Shown piece by piece: positions 36,689 through 45,066 of a stretch of DNA of 64,000 nt (position 1 is the first letter of the stretch; the number at the start of each line of letters is the position of its first letter). Source of the DNA: Ectopseudomonas toyotomiensis (lineage in GTDB: Bacteria; Pseudomonadota; Gammaproteobacteria; Pseudomonadales; Pseudomonadaceae); NCBI RefSeq assembly GCF_900115695.1, contig NZ_FOXK01000006.1, positions 186,001 to 250,000 of the forward strand. Reading direction: 5' to 3'. The translations under genes were made by a program, and so were the position numbers. A model generated the notes under the pieces. The model saw only the letters and a list, made by a program, of their open reading frames with translations. It did not search any database and was not told where the DNA came from.

Positions 36689-37579
36689 ATGGCTAAAATC
36701 GGATTTATCGGCACCGGCATCATGGGCAAACCCATGGCGCAGAACCTGCAGAAGGCCGGCCACACCCTGTTCTTCTCCGAGCACTTCGACAAGGCTCCGG
36801 CCGACCTGGTTGGCGACAACGGCATCGCCCTGGCCAACCCGAAGGAAGTCGCCCAGGAAGCCGAATTCATCATCGTTATGGTGCCGGACACCCCGCAGGT
36901 CGAAGACGTGCTGTTCCGTGACAACGGCATCGCTCAGGGCGTCGGCGCCGGCAAGGTGGTGATCGACATGAGCTCGATCTCCCCCACCGCGACCAAGCAG
37001 TTTGCCGAGAAGATCAAGGCCACCGGCGCCGCCTACCTGGACGCCCCGGTGTCCGGCGGTGAAGTCGGCGCCAAGGCCGCTACCCTGTCGATCATGGTCG
37101 GTGGCTGCCCGAACGCCTTCGAACGCGCCCTGCCGCTGTTCCAGGCCATGGGCAAGAACATCACCCGCGTCGGCGGCAACGGTGACGGCCAGACCGCCAA
37201 GGTGGCCAACCAGATCATCGTCGCGCTGAACATCCAGGCGGTGGCCGAAGCCCTGCTGTTCGCTGCCAAGAACGGCGCCGACCCGGCCAAGGTGCGTGAA
37301 GCGCTGATGGGTGGTTTCGCCGGCTCGAAGATTCTCGAAGTGCACGGCGAGCGCATGATCAAGGGCACCTTCGATCCGGGCTTCCGCATCAGCCTGCACC
37401 AGAAGGACCTCAACCTGGCGCTGTCCGGCGCCCGCGAGCTGGGCCTGAACCTGCCCAACACCGCCAACGCCCAGCAGGTGTTCAGCACCTGCGCGGCCCT
37501 CGGCGGCAGCGGCTGGGACCACTCTGCCCTGATCAAGGGTCTGGAGCACATGGCCAACTTCAATATTCGCGGCGAGTAA
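36689..37579 (+). CDS. glxR: Tartronate semialdehyde reductase
   Basis: GlxR reduces tartronate semialdehyde to D-glycerate with NAD(P)H. The 296-residue beta-hydroxyacid dehydrogenase has the N-terminal dinucleotide fold (IGFIGTGIMGKPMAQNL), the substrate-binding segment DAPVSGGEVGAKAATLSIMV, and the catalytic Lys in GNGDGQTAKVANQIIV. Length and motifs match the 2-hydroxy-3-oxopropionate reductases. It lies between hyi (13-base gap) and ttuD (368-base gap with repeats), so ttuD may depend on its own promoter. Confidence 0.95.
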   Translation: MAKIGFIGTGIMGKPMAQNLQKAGHTLFFSEHFDKAPADLVGDNGIALANPKEVAQEAEFIIVMVPDTPQVEDVLFRDNGIAQGVGAGKVVIDMSSISPTATKQFAEKIKATGAAYLDAPVSGGEVGAKAATLSIMVGGCPNAFERALPLFQAMGKNITRVGGNGDGQTAKVANQIIVALNIQAVAEALLFAAKNGADPAKVREALMGGFAGSKILEVHGERMIKGTFDPGFRISLHQKDLNLALSGARELGLNLPNTANAQQVFSTCAALGGSGWDHSALIKGLEHMANFNIRGE

Positions 37580-37601
37580 GCGCTGCCCTCTCGGGAAATC
37601 C

Positions 37602-37648
37602 GTGGGAGGGGCTTCAGCCGCGACTGTCGCCGCTGAAGCGCCTCCCAC
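37602..37648. repeat. REP-like hairpin after glxR
   Basis: GTGGGAGGGGCTTCAGCCGC and the arm GCCGCTGAAGCGCCTCCCAC form a long imperfect stem. The rest of the 37580-37947 gap has a further dispersed repeat at 37846-37893 and no open frame worth calling. Confidence 0.65.
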
Positions 37649-37845
37649 AGATCCCGAAGGCCCCGAGCTTCGCCCACCCTTTCGACCTTCCTGGCAGGAG
37701 GTGTCACGGCCCGATTGCCAGGTCGGTCGATTCCACTCCCCAGGCGCTGCCACGCGGCGCCTGCGGACTGGAATCGATCCAGCGTCACCCTAACGGGCAT
37801 GCCGCGCAGGCACCCCGATTCATCGAATCCTACGCGGCACGCCCG

Positions 37846-37893
37846 CCTCCCTCATCCGGCGCTTCGCGCCACCTTCTCCCAACGGGAGAAGGG
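37846..37893. repeat. Dispersed GC hairpin repeat before ttuD
   Basis: The stretch begins CCTCCCTCATCCGGCGCTTC and continues to TTCTCCCAACGGGAGAAGGG, a local stem. Similar CCCTCTCC-type repeats are frequent in Pseudomonas intergenic DNA; a related one lies at about 40741-40790. Confidence 0.5.
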
Positions 37894-37947
37894 CATAAGG
37901 AAGGCGTCGCTACGCGACTTTCACGCCAAGAACAAGAGAACATCGCC

Positions 37948-39219
37948 ATGACCTTCGACCCGCAACGCCTGCTGCGCGACCTGTTCGCCACCGCCATCGC
38001 CGCCGCCCATCCGCGCCAGGTGCTGGCCGACCATCTGCCCGCCGATCGCAGCGGCCGCGTCATCGTCATCGGCGCCGGCAAAGCCGCAGCGGCGATGGCC
38101 GAGGTGATCGAGCAGGAGTGGCAAGGCGAGGTCAGCGGCCTGGTGGTGACCCGCTACGAGCACGGCGCCGACTGCAGGAAGATCGAAGTGGTGGAAGCCG
38201 CTCACCCGGTGCCGGACGACGCCGGCGAGCGCGTCGCGCGTCGTGTGCTGGAGCTGGTGTCGAACCTGGCCGAAGACGACCGGGTGATCTTCCTCCTCTC
38301 CGGCGGCGGCTCCTCGCTGCTGGCGCTGCCGGCAGACGGCATCAGCCTCCAGGACAAGCAGGCGATCAACAAGGCGCTGCTCAAATCTGGCGCCACCATC
38401 GGCGAGATGAACTGCGTGCGCAAGCACCTCTCGGCGATCAAGGGCGGCCGTCTGGCCAAGGCCTGTTGGCCGGCCACCGTCTATACATACGCCATCTCCG
38501 ACGTACCCGGCGACGAGGCCACGGTAATCGCCTCCGGCCCCACCGTGGGCGACCCGACCACCTCGGCCGATGCCCTGGCGATTCTCGCTCGCTACGAGAT
38601 CGACATCCCGGCCAATGTACGAACCTGGCTGGAAGATCCACGCTCGGAAACGGTCAAGCCGGGCGATCCGGTGCTGTCGCGCAGCCACTTCCAGTTGATC
38701 GCCACCCCGCAGCAGTCGCTCGACGCTGCTGCCGCCAGGGCCGAAGCGGCCGGTTTCCCGGTGCTGATTCTCGGCGACCTGGAAGGCGAATCGCGCGACG
38801 TGGCCAAGGTGCATGCCGGCATCGCCCGCCAGGTGCAGCTGCACGGCCAGCCGATCAAGCCGCCGTGCGTGATCCTCTCCGGCGGCGAAACCACCGTTAC
38901 CGTGCGCGGCAACGGCCGTGGCGGACGCAACGCCGAATTCCTCCTCAGCCTCACCGAGAGCCTCAAGGGCCTGCCCGGCGTCTACGCGCTGGCCGGCGAC
39001 ACCGACGGCATCGATGGCTCCGAAGACAACGCCGGCGCCATCATGACGCCCTACAGCTACGCCCGCGCCGGCATCAAGGGCCTGTCCGCCCGCGACGAGC
39101 TGGACAACAACAACGGCTATGGCTACTTCGCCGCCCTCGACGAGTTGATCGTCACCGGGCCGACCCGTACCAACGTCAACGATTTCCGCGCCATTCTGAT
39201 TCTCGAGAACGACCAATGA
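37948..39219 (+). CDS. ttuD: Glycerate 2-kinase / hydroxypyruvate reductase, MOFRL type
   Basis: The 423-residue protein has the two-domain glycerate kinase-2 architecture: an N-terminal Rossmann-like domain (VIVIGAGKAAAAMAEVIEQEW, FLLSGGGSSLLALPADGISLQDK, CVRKHLSAIKGGRLA) and a C-terminal MOFRL domain (LSGGETTVTVRGNGRGGRN, LAGDTDGIDGSEDNAGAI). The family was named for hydroxypyruvate reductase in tartrate utilisation (TtuD), but many members phosphorylate D-glycerate to 2-phosphoglycerate. Here the step between GlxR and Pyk calls for a glycerate kinase, so that reading is preferred. The stop overlaps the pyk start (ATGA), implying coupling. Confidence 0.9.
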   Translation: MTFDPQRLLRDLFATAIAAAHPRQVLADHLPADRSGRVIVIGAGKAAAAMAEVIEQEWQGEVSGLVVTRYEHGADCRKIEVVEAAHPVPDDAGERVARRVLELVSNLAEDDRVIFLLSGGGSSLLALPADGISLQDKQAINKALLKSGATIGEMNCVRKHLSAIKGGRLAKACWPATVYTYAISDVPGDEATVIASGPTVGDPTTSADALAILARYEIDIPANVRTWLEDPRSETVKPGDPVLSRSHFQLIATPQQSLDAAAARAEAAGFPVLILGDLEGESRDVAKVHAGIARQVQLHGQPIKPPCVILSGGETTVTVRGNGRGGRNAEFLLSLTESLKGLPGVYALAGDTDGIDGSEDNAGAIMTPYSYARAGIKGLSARDELDNNNGYGYFAALDELIVTGPTRTNVNDFRAILILENDQ

Positions 39220-40631
39220 ACGCCGACAAGAAAGTAAAGATCCTCGCCACCCTCGGCCCGGCCATCCGCGACGCCGCGCATATCCGCCAGCTGGTGGAGG
39301 CCGGGGTCAACCTGTTCCGCCTCAACTTCAGCCACGGCGAGCACGCCGACCATGCCCAGCGCTATCAGTGGGTGCGCGAGGTGGAGCGCGAGCTGAATCA
39401 GCCCATCGGCATTCTCATGGACCTGCAGGGGCCCAAGCTGCGCGTCGGCCGTTTCGCCGAAGGCAAGGTGCAACTGGTCAACGGCCAGAGCCTGCGCCTG
39501 GATCTGGACGCCTCGCCCGGCGACGCCAGCCGGGTCAACCTGCCCCACCCGGAAATCATCGAAGCCCTGCAGCCGGGCATGAGCCTGCTGCTGGACGACG
39601 GCCGCCTGCGCCTGAAAGTGACCGGCAAGCAGGCCGATGCGGTAGACACCTGCGTGATCGCCGGTGGCGAGCTGTCCGACCGCAAGGGCGTCAACGTTCC
39701 CGAGGCGGTGCTGCAACTGTCGCCGCTGACCGAAAAGGATCGTCGCGACCTGGCCTTCGGCCTGGAGCTGGGCGTGGACTGGGTGGCGCTGTCCTTCGTG
39801 CAACGCCCCGAGGACATCGTCGAAGCCCGTGAGCTGATTGGCGGCAAGGCCTTCCTGATGGCCAAGATCGAGAAGCCCTCGGCGGTGCAGCATCTCGAGG
39901 AAATCGCCCGTCTGTGCGACGCCATCATGGTGGCGCGCGGCGATTTGGGCGTGGAAGTGCCGGCCGAGAACGTGCCGCGCATTCAGAAGGACATCGTGCG
40001 CACCTGCCGCCAGCTCGGTCGTCCGGTGGTGGTGGCCACGCAGATGCTCGAATCCATGCGTTTCTCCCCGGCGCCGACCCGCGCCGAAGTCACCGACGTG
40101 GCCAACGCCGTGGCCGAAGGCGCCGATGCGGTAATGCTGTCGGCCGAGACCGCCTCCGGCGACTACCCGCTGGAAACCGTGCAGATGATGAGCAAGATCA
40201 TCCGCCAGGTGGAAAACGGCCCGGACTACCAGACCCAGCTCGACGTCGGCCGCCCGCAGGCCGAGCCCACCGCCAGCGACGCCATCAGCTGCGCCATCCG
40301 CCGCATCAGTTCGATCCTGCCGGTGGCCGCCCTGATCAACTACAGCGAATCCGGTGCCAGCAGCCTGCGCGCCTCGCGCGAGCGACCCAAGGCGCCGATC
40401 TTGAGCCTGACGCCGAGCCTGACCACGGCGCGGCGCCTGACCGTGGCCTGGGGCATCTACTCGGTGGTCAACGAGCGCCTTCGTCGGGTCGAGGAAGTCA
40501 CCAGCACCGCGCTGGAGATCGCCCAGGCCCAGGGCATGGCCAAGCGCGGCGAAACCGTGGTGATCACCGCCGGCGAACCCTTCGGCCAACCTGGCAGCAC
40601 CAACAGCCTGAGGATCGAAACGCTGCATTGA
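39216..40631 (+). CDS. pyk: Pyruvate kinase
   Basis: Pyruvate kinase makes pyruvate and ATP from phosphoenolpyruvate. The 471 residues show the TIM barrel core with the B domain inserted: KILATLGPAIRDAAHIR, FRLNFSHGEHADH, MDLQGPKLRVG, MAKIEKPSAVQHLEEI (catalytic Lys and metal Glu), VARGDLGVEVPAENVPRIQK, VATQMLESM, and a C-terminal allosteric domain. Pseudomonads have more than one pyruvate kinase, so pykF versus pykA is not assigned. Overlap with ttuD ties it to the glyoxylate-to-pyruvate route. A REPIN-like element lies 16 bases after the stop. Confidence 0.95.
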   Translation: MNADKKVKILATLGPAIRDAAHIRQLVEAGVNLFRLNFSHGEHADHAQRYQWVREVERELNQPIGILMDLQGPKLRVGRFAEGKVQLVNGQSLRLDLDASPGDASRVNLPHPEIIEALQPGMSLLLDDGRLRLKVTGKQADAVDTCVIAGGELSDRKGVNVPEAVLQLSPLTEKDRRDLAFGLELGVDWVALSFVQRPEDIVEARELIGGKAFLMAKIEKPSAVQHLEEIARLCDAIMVARGDLGVEVPAENVPRIQKDIVRTCRQLGRPVVVATQMLESMRFSPAPTRAEVTDVANAVAEGADAVMLSAETASGDYPLETVQMMSKIIRQVENGPDYQTQLDVGRPQAEPTASDAISCAIRRISSILPVAALINYSESGASSLRASRERPKAPILSLTPSLTTARRLTVAWGIYSVVNERLRRVEEVTSTALEIAQAQGMAKRGETVVITAGEPFGQPGSTNSLRIETLH

Positions 40632-40647
40632 GCCGCACTGCTCTCCT

Positions 40648-40712
40648 GTAGGGTGCGCCATGCGCACCGAAAGCCATACGCACGAATAAAAGGTGCGCAC
40701 GGCGCACCCTAC
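40648..40712. repeat. REPIN-like element, copy 7
   Basis: GTAGGGTGCGCCATGCGCACC and GGTGCGCACGGCGCACCCTAC. It lies between pyk and the urea transporter gene and is followed by a short CCCTCTCC-type repeat. Confidence 0.85.
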
Positions 40713-40799
40713 AAAGCTCCGCCAAGCGACACGGAAAGCTCCCCTCTCCAGCTTGCGGGAGAGGAGCTGGGGGGAGAGGGCTCTCTTGGCACATACATC

Positions 40800-41714
40800 A
40801 TGCCTCCACTACCAACCTCACACCCTGCCCGGCAAAGCTTGCGCGCCCTGCTCTGCGGCTTCGCCCAGATATTCCTGCAACAGAGCCCCGGCTGCGGCCT
40901 GCTGGTACTGATTGCCATCCTTATCGGCGCGCCCGACCTGCTGCCCGGCGCCTTGCTCGGCGGCCTGACGTCGATGCTGATCGCGCAACACCGCGGCTAC
41001 CCACCTGCCGACATCGCCATCGGCCTGTACGGCTACAACGGCATCCTGCTCGGTCTACTGCTCAGCCTGAAACTGCCATGGACACCGCTGCTGCCCGTGC
41101 TGATCATCACCAGCGCCGCCCTGTCCAGCCTGCTGCTGGCCCCATGGATGCGGAGCATGCGCAAACATGGCTGGCTGCCCGCCTTCACCTTTCCCTTCGT
41201 GCTGCTGGGTTGGCTGTTGCTGGCTCTGGTCACCCAGTTGCAGCTGCCACTTGCAGCACCCACCAGCTCGCCCAGCGCACCGGAACTGAACTTCCTGCAA
41301 CTGATGCTCGCCGTGCTGCGCGGCCTGGGCCAGGTCATCTTTCTCGACTCGCCACTGGCCGGTCTGTGCCTGCTGATCGGCTTGCGCCTGGCCGATGGCC
41401 GCACGGCGCTGTGGGCGCTGCTGGGTTCCAGCGGCGGCTTCGCCCTGGCGATCTTCTCCGGCTGGCCCGGCGAGGGTGCGCTGGCCGGTCTCTACGGCTA
41501 CAACGCCACTCTGGCGGCCATTGCCCTGGCCCAGGTACACCGTAGCCCACTGATACCGGCCCTCGGCATTCTACTCGCCCTGCTGCTGCAACCCGGTTTC
41601 AACGCCCTGGGTCTACCTGCCCTGACCATGCCCTTCATCCTCGCGTGCTGGCTGATCAGGGCCGGTACACAAAGTTGGCAAAAGGCAGTCAAGGACAGCA
41701 CCCCGAGAGTCTAG
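40800..41714 (+). CDS. Urea transporter (UT family)
   Basis: The 304-residue membrane protein has about ten helices in two homologous halves, the plan of the UT (SLC14-like) urea channels. Landmarks are the twin LYGYNGILLGLLLSL and LYGYNATLAAIALAQ segments, one in each half, and QIFLQQSPGCGLLVLIAILIG against QVIFLDSPLAGLCLLIGL. The ATG at 40800 was chosen; the longer upstream frame is repeat DNA. Urea is the by-product of the allantoate/ureidoglycolate steps encoded upstream, so it may release or import urea. Urease genes are not in the window. Confidence 0.88.
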   Translation: MPPLPTSHPARQSLRALLCGFAQIFLQQSPGCGLLVLIAILIGAPDLLPGALLGGLTSMLIAQHRGYPPADIAIGLYGYNGILLGLLLSLKLPWTPLLPVLIITSAALSSLLLAPWMRSMRKHGWLPAFTFPFVLLGWLLLALVTQLQLPLAAPTSSPSAPELNFLQLMLAVLRGLGQVIFLDSPLAGLCLLIGLRLADGRTALWALLGSSGGFALAIFSGWPGEGALAGLYGYNATLAAIALAQVHRSPLIPALGILLALLLQPGFNALGLPALTMPFILACWLIRAGTQSWQKAVKDSTPRV

Positions 41715-41750
41715 AATCGCGCAACAGACCGCAAAGGGAGCGCGCGGAAC

Positions 41751-42134
41751 ATGGACAGACGAATTCTCGGCCTCAGCTTGCTATTGGCAACCGCTGCGAC
41801 CTACGCAGAGTCAAACCCGAGCCTGATCGGCCCTGTCAGCGATATCGTGGTGATCGCGGATGGACTCGGCTCGGAGCAAGAAAACTGCCAGAGCTTCAAG
41901 GTCAGCGAAGCAATGGTCGCCGATTTCCTGCGTCATGCCATCCTCATCACCCACCGCCAGGAGCACGACTGGTACCTCCACGGCTCCTGCCAGGCCCATG
42001 GCACCTTGAGCACTCGCTACGGTAAATGGCAGTGGCAGCTACTCAATCTGGGCACCGCGCGGATTACAGCGGTCACCGGTGATACCTTTGTGCTCGGTGA
42101 TCCGCGGGAGGAGTCTTCGCTGGAAGGAGATTGA
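41751..42134 (+). CDS. Secreted protein of unknown function
   Basis: I do not recognise this 127-residue protein. It has a clear signal peptide (MDRRILGLSLLLATAATYA, cleavage about residue 19-20) and a mature part with two cysteines (EENC-like QENCQSF and HGSCQAHG) that could form a disulfide, plus WYLHGSC and YGKWQWQLLN aromatic segments. It has no lipobox or membrane anchor, so it is probably periplasmic. It is 36 bases after the urea transporter and may be co-transcribed; the following channel gene has its own gap of 87 bases. The tail is acidic (DPREESSLEGD). Confidence 0.6.
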   Translation: MDRRILGLSLLLATAATYAESNPSLIGPVSDIVVIADGLGSEQENCQSFKVSEAMVADFLRHAILITHRQEHDWYLHGSCQAHGTLSTRYGKWQWQLLNLGTARITAVTGDTFVLGDPREESSLEGD

Positions 42135-42221
42135 GAACAGAGCAGCAAGCACAACCACGGCCTTGCCCTCACTCCGCCTTCCTGCCTAGGCTGTGCCCTT
42201 TCGCTTAATTCGGACCTTGCC

Positions 42222-43088
42222 ATGGAAAACCGGCAGACTTGGCGTCAACGCCTCTACATCATCATCTTCGAAACCAGCACGCCGGCCGCTCAGCGCTTCG
42301 ACAACTGGCTGCTGGTGTCCATCCTCGCCAGCCTGGTGGTGGTGATGCTCGACAGCATCGAGCACTTCCACAACCAGTACGCCGATGTGTTCGGCGCGCT
42401 GGAGTGGTTTTTCACCGCACTGTTCGCCATCGAGTACGGCTTACGCCTGTACAGCTCGCCCAAACCGATGCGCTATGCCTTCAGTTTCTTCGGCCTGGTG
42501 GACCTGCTGTCGGTGCTGCCGGCCATCCTGGCGTTGATGTTCGCCGATGCGCAGTACCTGATGATCGTCCGTGTCATCCGCATGATCCGCGTCTTCCGTG
42601 TGCTCAAGCTGCGCCAGTACCTGACGCAGGCTAACTTCCTGCTGGTGGCGCTGCGCGGCAGCAAGCAGAAGATCGTGGTGTTTCTGGTGAGCGTCTCGAC
42701 CCTGGTCACCGTTTATGGTGCGCTGATGTACGTCATAGAAGGCCCGGCCAACGGCTTCACCAGCATTCCTACCGGTATCTACTGGGCGGTGGTGACGCTG
42801 ACCACCGTGGGTTTCGGCGACATCACCCCGCAAACCCCCGTAGGCCAGATGCTCGCTACGCTGGTGATGATCACCGGCTACTCGATCATCGCCGTGCCCA
42901 CCGGCATTTTCACCGCCGAACTGGCCAACGCCATGCGCCAGGACGGGCTGATGGAGCACGACTGCCCGCATTGTCGGAAGAATCGTCACGAATACAGCGC
43001 GGCGTTCTGTAGTCGCTGCGGTGGACCGCTGTTCAGCAGACAGACCGAGCCGTCATCGTCGGCGCAAAGCACGCCTGAAACAGACTGA
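42222..43088 (+). CDS. Voltage-gated-type potassium channel
   Basis: The 288-residue protein has a six-helix channel plan. S1-S3 cover about residues 28-105. An S4 carries regularly spaced arginines (IVRVIRMIRVFRVLKLRQYL). The pore loop has the selectivity filter TTVGFGD (TLTTVGFGDITPQTP), followed by S6 (IIAVPTGIFTAELANAM). The cytoplasmic tail has a four-cysteine zinc ribbon (CPHC ... CSRCGG, about residues 245-267), then an unstructured end. It conducts K+ across the inner membrane. It starts 87 bases after the preceding gene with its own ribosome binding region. The regulatory role of the zinc ribbon is unknown. Confidence 0.9.
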   Translation: MENRQTWRQRLYIIIFETSTPAAQRFDNWLLVSILASLVVVMLDSIEHFHNQYADVFGALEWFFTALFAIEYGLRLYSSPKPMRYAFSFFGLVDLLSVLPAILALMFADAQYLMIVRVIRMIRVFRVLKLRQYLTQANFLLVALRGSKQKIVVFLVSVSTLVTVYGALMYVIEGPANGFTSIPTGIYWAVVTLTTVGFGDITPQTPVGQMLATLVMITGYSIIAVPTGIFTAELANAMRQDGLMEHDCPHCRKNRHEYSAAFCSRCGGPLFSRQTEPSSSAQSTPETD

Positions 43089-43171
43089 AGCAAAACCGAT
43101 TGGCCACCGCGTGGTCATAAAGTCGCCCTGTGGGCTATAAAGCCCGACTTTTTAGCTGAAGGAAGCGCGCC

Positions 43172-44629
43172 ATGGCCGTTACCACCAATGAATCCACGGC
43201 ACCTGCCAAGGCCGCCTGGATTGGCCTGATTCTGGGCCCCTTGCTACTGCTCGTCTGCCTGGTCACCGAGCCGCCAGCCGGTCTCTCCAGCACCGCCTGG
43301 GCCACCATCGGCCTGACCCTGCTGATGGCCACCTGGTGGTCGACCGAAGCCATTCCGATTCCGGCCACTTCGCTGCTGCCAATCCTGTTGATTCCGGCGC
43401 TGGGCATCGACAGTCTCAACGCCGCGACCGCGCCTTACGCCAACCCGACCATCTACCTGTTCCTCGGTGGTTTCGTCCTGGGCCTGGCCATGGAGCGCTG
43501 GAACCTGCACAAGCGCATCGCGCTGATGACGCTGCTGGCCATGGGCAGCAGGCCCAGCAGGCAGATCGCCGGGTTCATGATGGCCACGGCCTTTCTCAGC
43601 ATGTGGGTGAGCAACACCGCCACCACCATCATGATGCTGCCCATCGGTCTTTCGGTGATCGGCATGCTTACCAGCGAGCAGAGCACCGGCGAAGCCGACC
43701 GTGAACGCTTCGCCACCGCCCTGCTGCTGGCAATCGCCTACGCCGCCAGCGTCGGCGGTATCGCCACGCTGATCGGCACCCCGCCGAATGCCTTGCTGGC
43801 CGCCTTCCTCGCTGACAACTATGACGTGCAGATCGGCTTCGGCCAGTGGATGCTGCTGGGCGTGCCGGTGGCGATGATCATGCTGGCGTTCATCTGGTGG
43901 TGGCTGACGCGCGGCGGTTTCAACCTGGCCGGGCACGACAGCACGCAGCTGATTCGCAGCGAACTGGCCGAGCTCGGCCCGCTGAGCCGTGGCGAGAAGC
44001 TGGTGGCGTTGGTATTTGTCATTACCGCGCTGGCCTGGGTATTCCAACCGCTGATCTCCGGCTGGGTGCCCGGCGTCAATGACACCAGCATCGCCATCGC
44101 TGCGGCGCTGGCGTTGTTCATGATTCCGGTGGACGTCAAACAGCGCGTGTTCCTGATGAACTGGGAAAGCGCCAGCAAACTGCCCTGGGGCGTGCTGCTG
44201 CTGTTCGGCGGCGGCCTTTCGCTGGCTGGGGTGATTCGCAGCACCGGTCTGGCCGAATGGATCGCACAGAGTCTCGGTGCGCTGGGCGCCCTGCCGGTGA
44301 TCGCGATGATCGGCGTGGTGGTGCTGGTGATCATCTTCCTTACCGAGGTCACCTCCAACACCGCCACCGCAGCCGCCTTCCTGCCGCTGCTGGGGGCACT
44401 GGCCGTATCGCAGGGCATGCCGGCAGAGCTGTTGGCGATTCCAGCCGCCATCGCTGCCAGCTGCGCCTTCATGATGCCGGTGGCGACGCCGCCTAACGCC
44501 ATCGTGTTCGGCACCGGGCATATGAAGATACAGTCGATGATCAAGGCAGGCTTCGCCCTCAACCTGTTCGGCGTGGTGCTGGTGACGCTGATCTGCTATG
44601 TGCTGGTGGGCATGATCTGGGCACATTGA
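43172..44629 (+). CDS. DASS-family (SLC13-like) dicarboxylate/sodium symporter
   Basis: The 485-residue integral membrane protein matches the divalent anion:Na+ symporter family. It has two repeats of the conserved SNT/TPPN motif: SNTATTIMMLPIGLSV with GTPPNALLAAFLA in the first half, and TSNTATAAAFLPLLGAL with ATPPNAIVFGTGHM in the second. About 11-13 helices are present. Members carry succinate, malate, fumarate or citrate. It follows the channel gene by 83 bases on the same strand. A strong terminator follows at 44650. The substrate is inferred at class level only. Confidence 0.88.
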   Translation: MAVTTNESTAPAKAAWIGLILGPLLLLVCLVTEPPAGLSSTAWATIGLTLLMATWWSTEAIPIPATSLLPILLIPALGIDSLNAATAPYANPTIYLFLGGFVLGLAMERWNLHKRIALMTLLAMGSRPSRQIAGFMMATAFLSMWVSNTATTIMMLPIGLSVIGMLTSEQSTGEADRERFATALLLAIAYAASVGGIATLIGTPPNALLAAFLADNYDVQIGFGQWMLLGVPVAMIMLAFIWWWLTRGGFNLAGHDSTQLIRSELAELGPLSRGEKLVALVFVITALAWVFQPLISGWVPGVNDTSIAIAAALALFMIPVDVKQRVFLMNWESASKLPWGVLLLFGGGLSLAGVIRSTGLAEWIAQSLGALGALPVIAMIGVVVLVIIFLTEVTSNTATAAAFLPLLGALAVSQGMPAELLAIPAAIAASCAFMMPVATPPNAIVFGTGHMKIQSMIKAGFALNLFGVVLVTLICYVLVGMIWAH

Positions 44630-44649
44630 GCCTGGATCGCACCAACAAG

Positions 44650-44673
44650 AACGGCGCCTTCGGGCGCCGTTTT
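44650..44673 (+). terminator. Terminator after the DASS transporter
   Basis: AACGGCGCC-TTCG-GGCGCCGTTTTC is a tetraloop hairpin with T-run, 20 bases after the stop. Confidence 0.9.
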
Positions 44674-44739
44674 CATATGCGGTTGTAGGGTGAGTGCATC
44701 CTGCCAGGTCGATCGGCGGGTTTCACCCGCACTACGCGA

Positions 44740-45066
44740 TCAGCGGTGCTGATACTGGCGGAACAACCCCGGCGGAATACCCGAGCTGTCGGTTTCCTTC
44801 CACGGCCCGCCAGCTTGCGAAGACCAGCTCCAGCCGCCGTCCCAGCGGTAGAAGATGCGCTCGCGGTAGTACAGATCACGCGCACCTTCGACTACATAGA
44901 CGCCCAGCCCCGGGTTCCAGTGGCTCTTCACCCCAGGCGGCGGCGCGTAGCGCGGGTGCGACGGCTGCTGCACCGGCGGCAACTGGCCAACCGGTGTACT
45001 CGGTTGCTGCAGTACGCAGCCGCTCAGGCCAAGCCCGAGCGCGCAGGCCAGCACCAGACGCTTCAC
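44740..45066 (-). CDS. Small lipoprotein at the end of the ccm operon
   Basis: The 108-residue product has a lipoprotein signal ([17 protein letters not shown], with LSGC lipobox, Cys17), a proline-rich spacer ([19 protein letters not shown]), and a Tyr/Trp-rich C-terminal part ([25 protein letters not shown]) with a WXXSSQAGG segment. The ATG overlaps the ccmI stop by 4 bases, so it is coupled to the cytochrome c maturation operon. I do not recognise a function. After acylation it would sit in the outer or inner membrane; Val18 after Cys+1 suggests outer membrane sorting (not Asp). Confidence 0.7.
   Translation of the reverse strand: MKRLVLACALGLGLSGCVLQQPSTPVGQLPPVQQPSHPRYAPPPGVKSHWNPGLGVYVVEGARDLYYRERIFYRWDGGWSWSSQAGGPWKETDSSGIPPGLFRQYQHR

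Noticed and set aside
37580..37947. Possible small gene between glxR and ttuD
   Set aside because: Short frames here read only through repeat DNA and lack ribosome binding sites or recognisable sequence.
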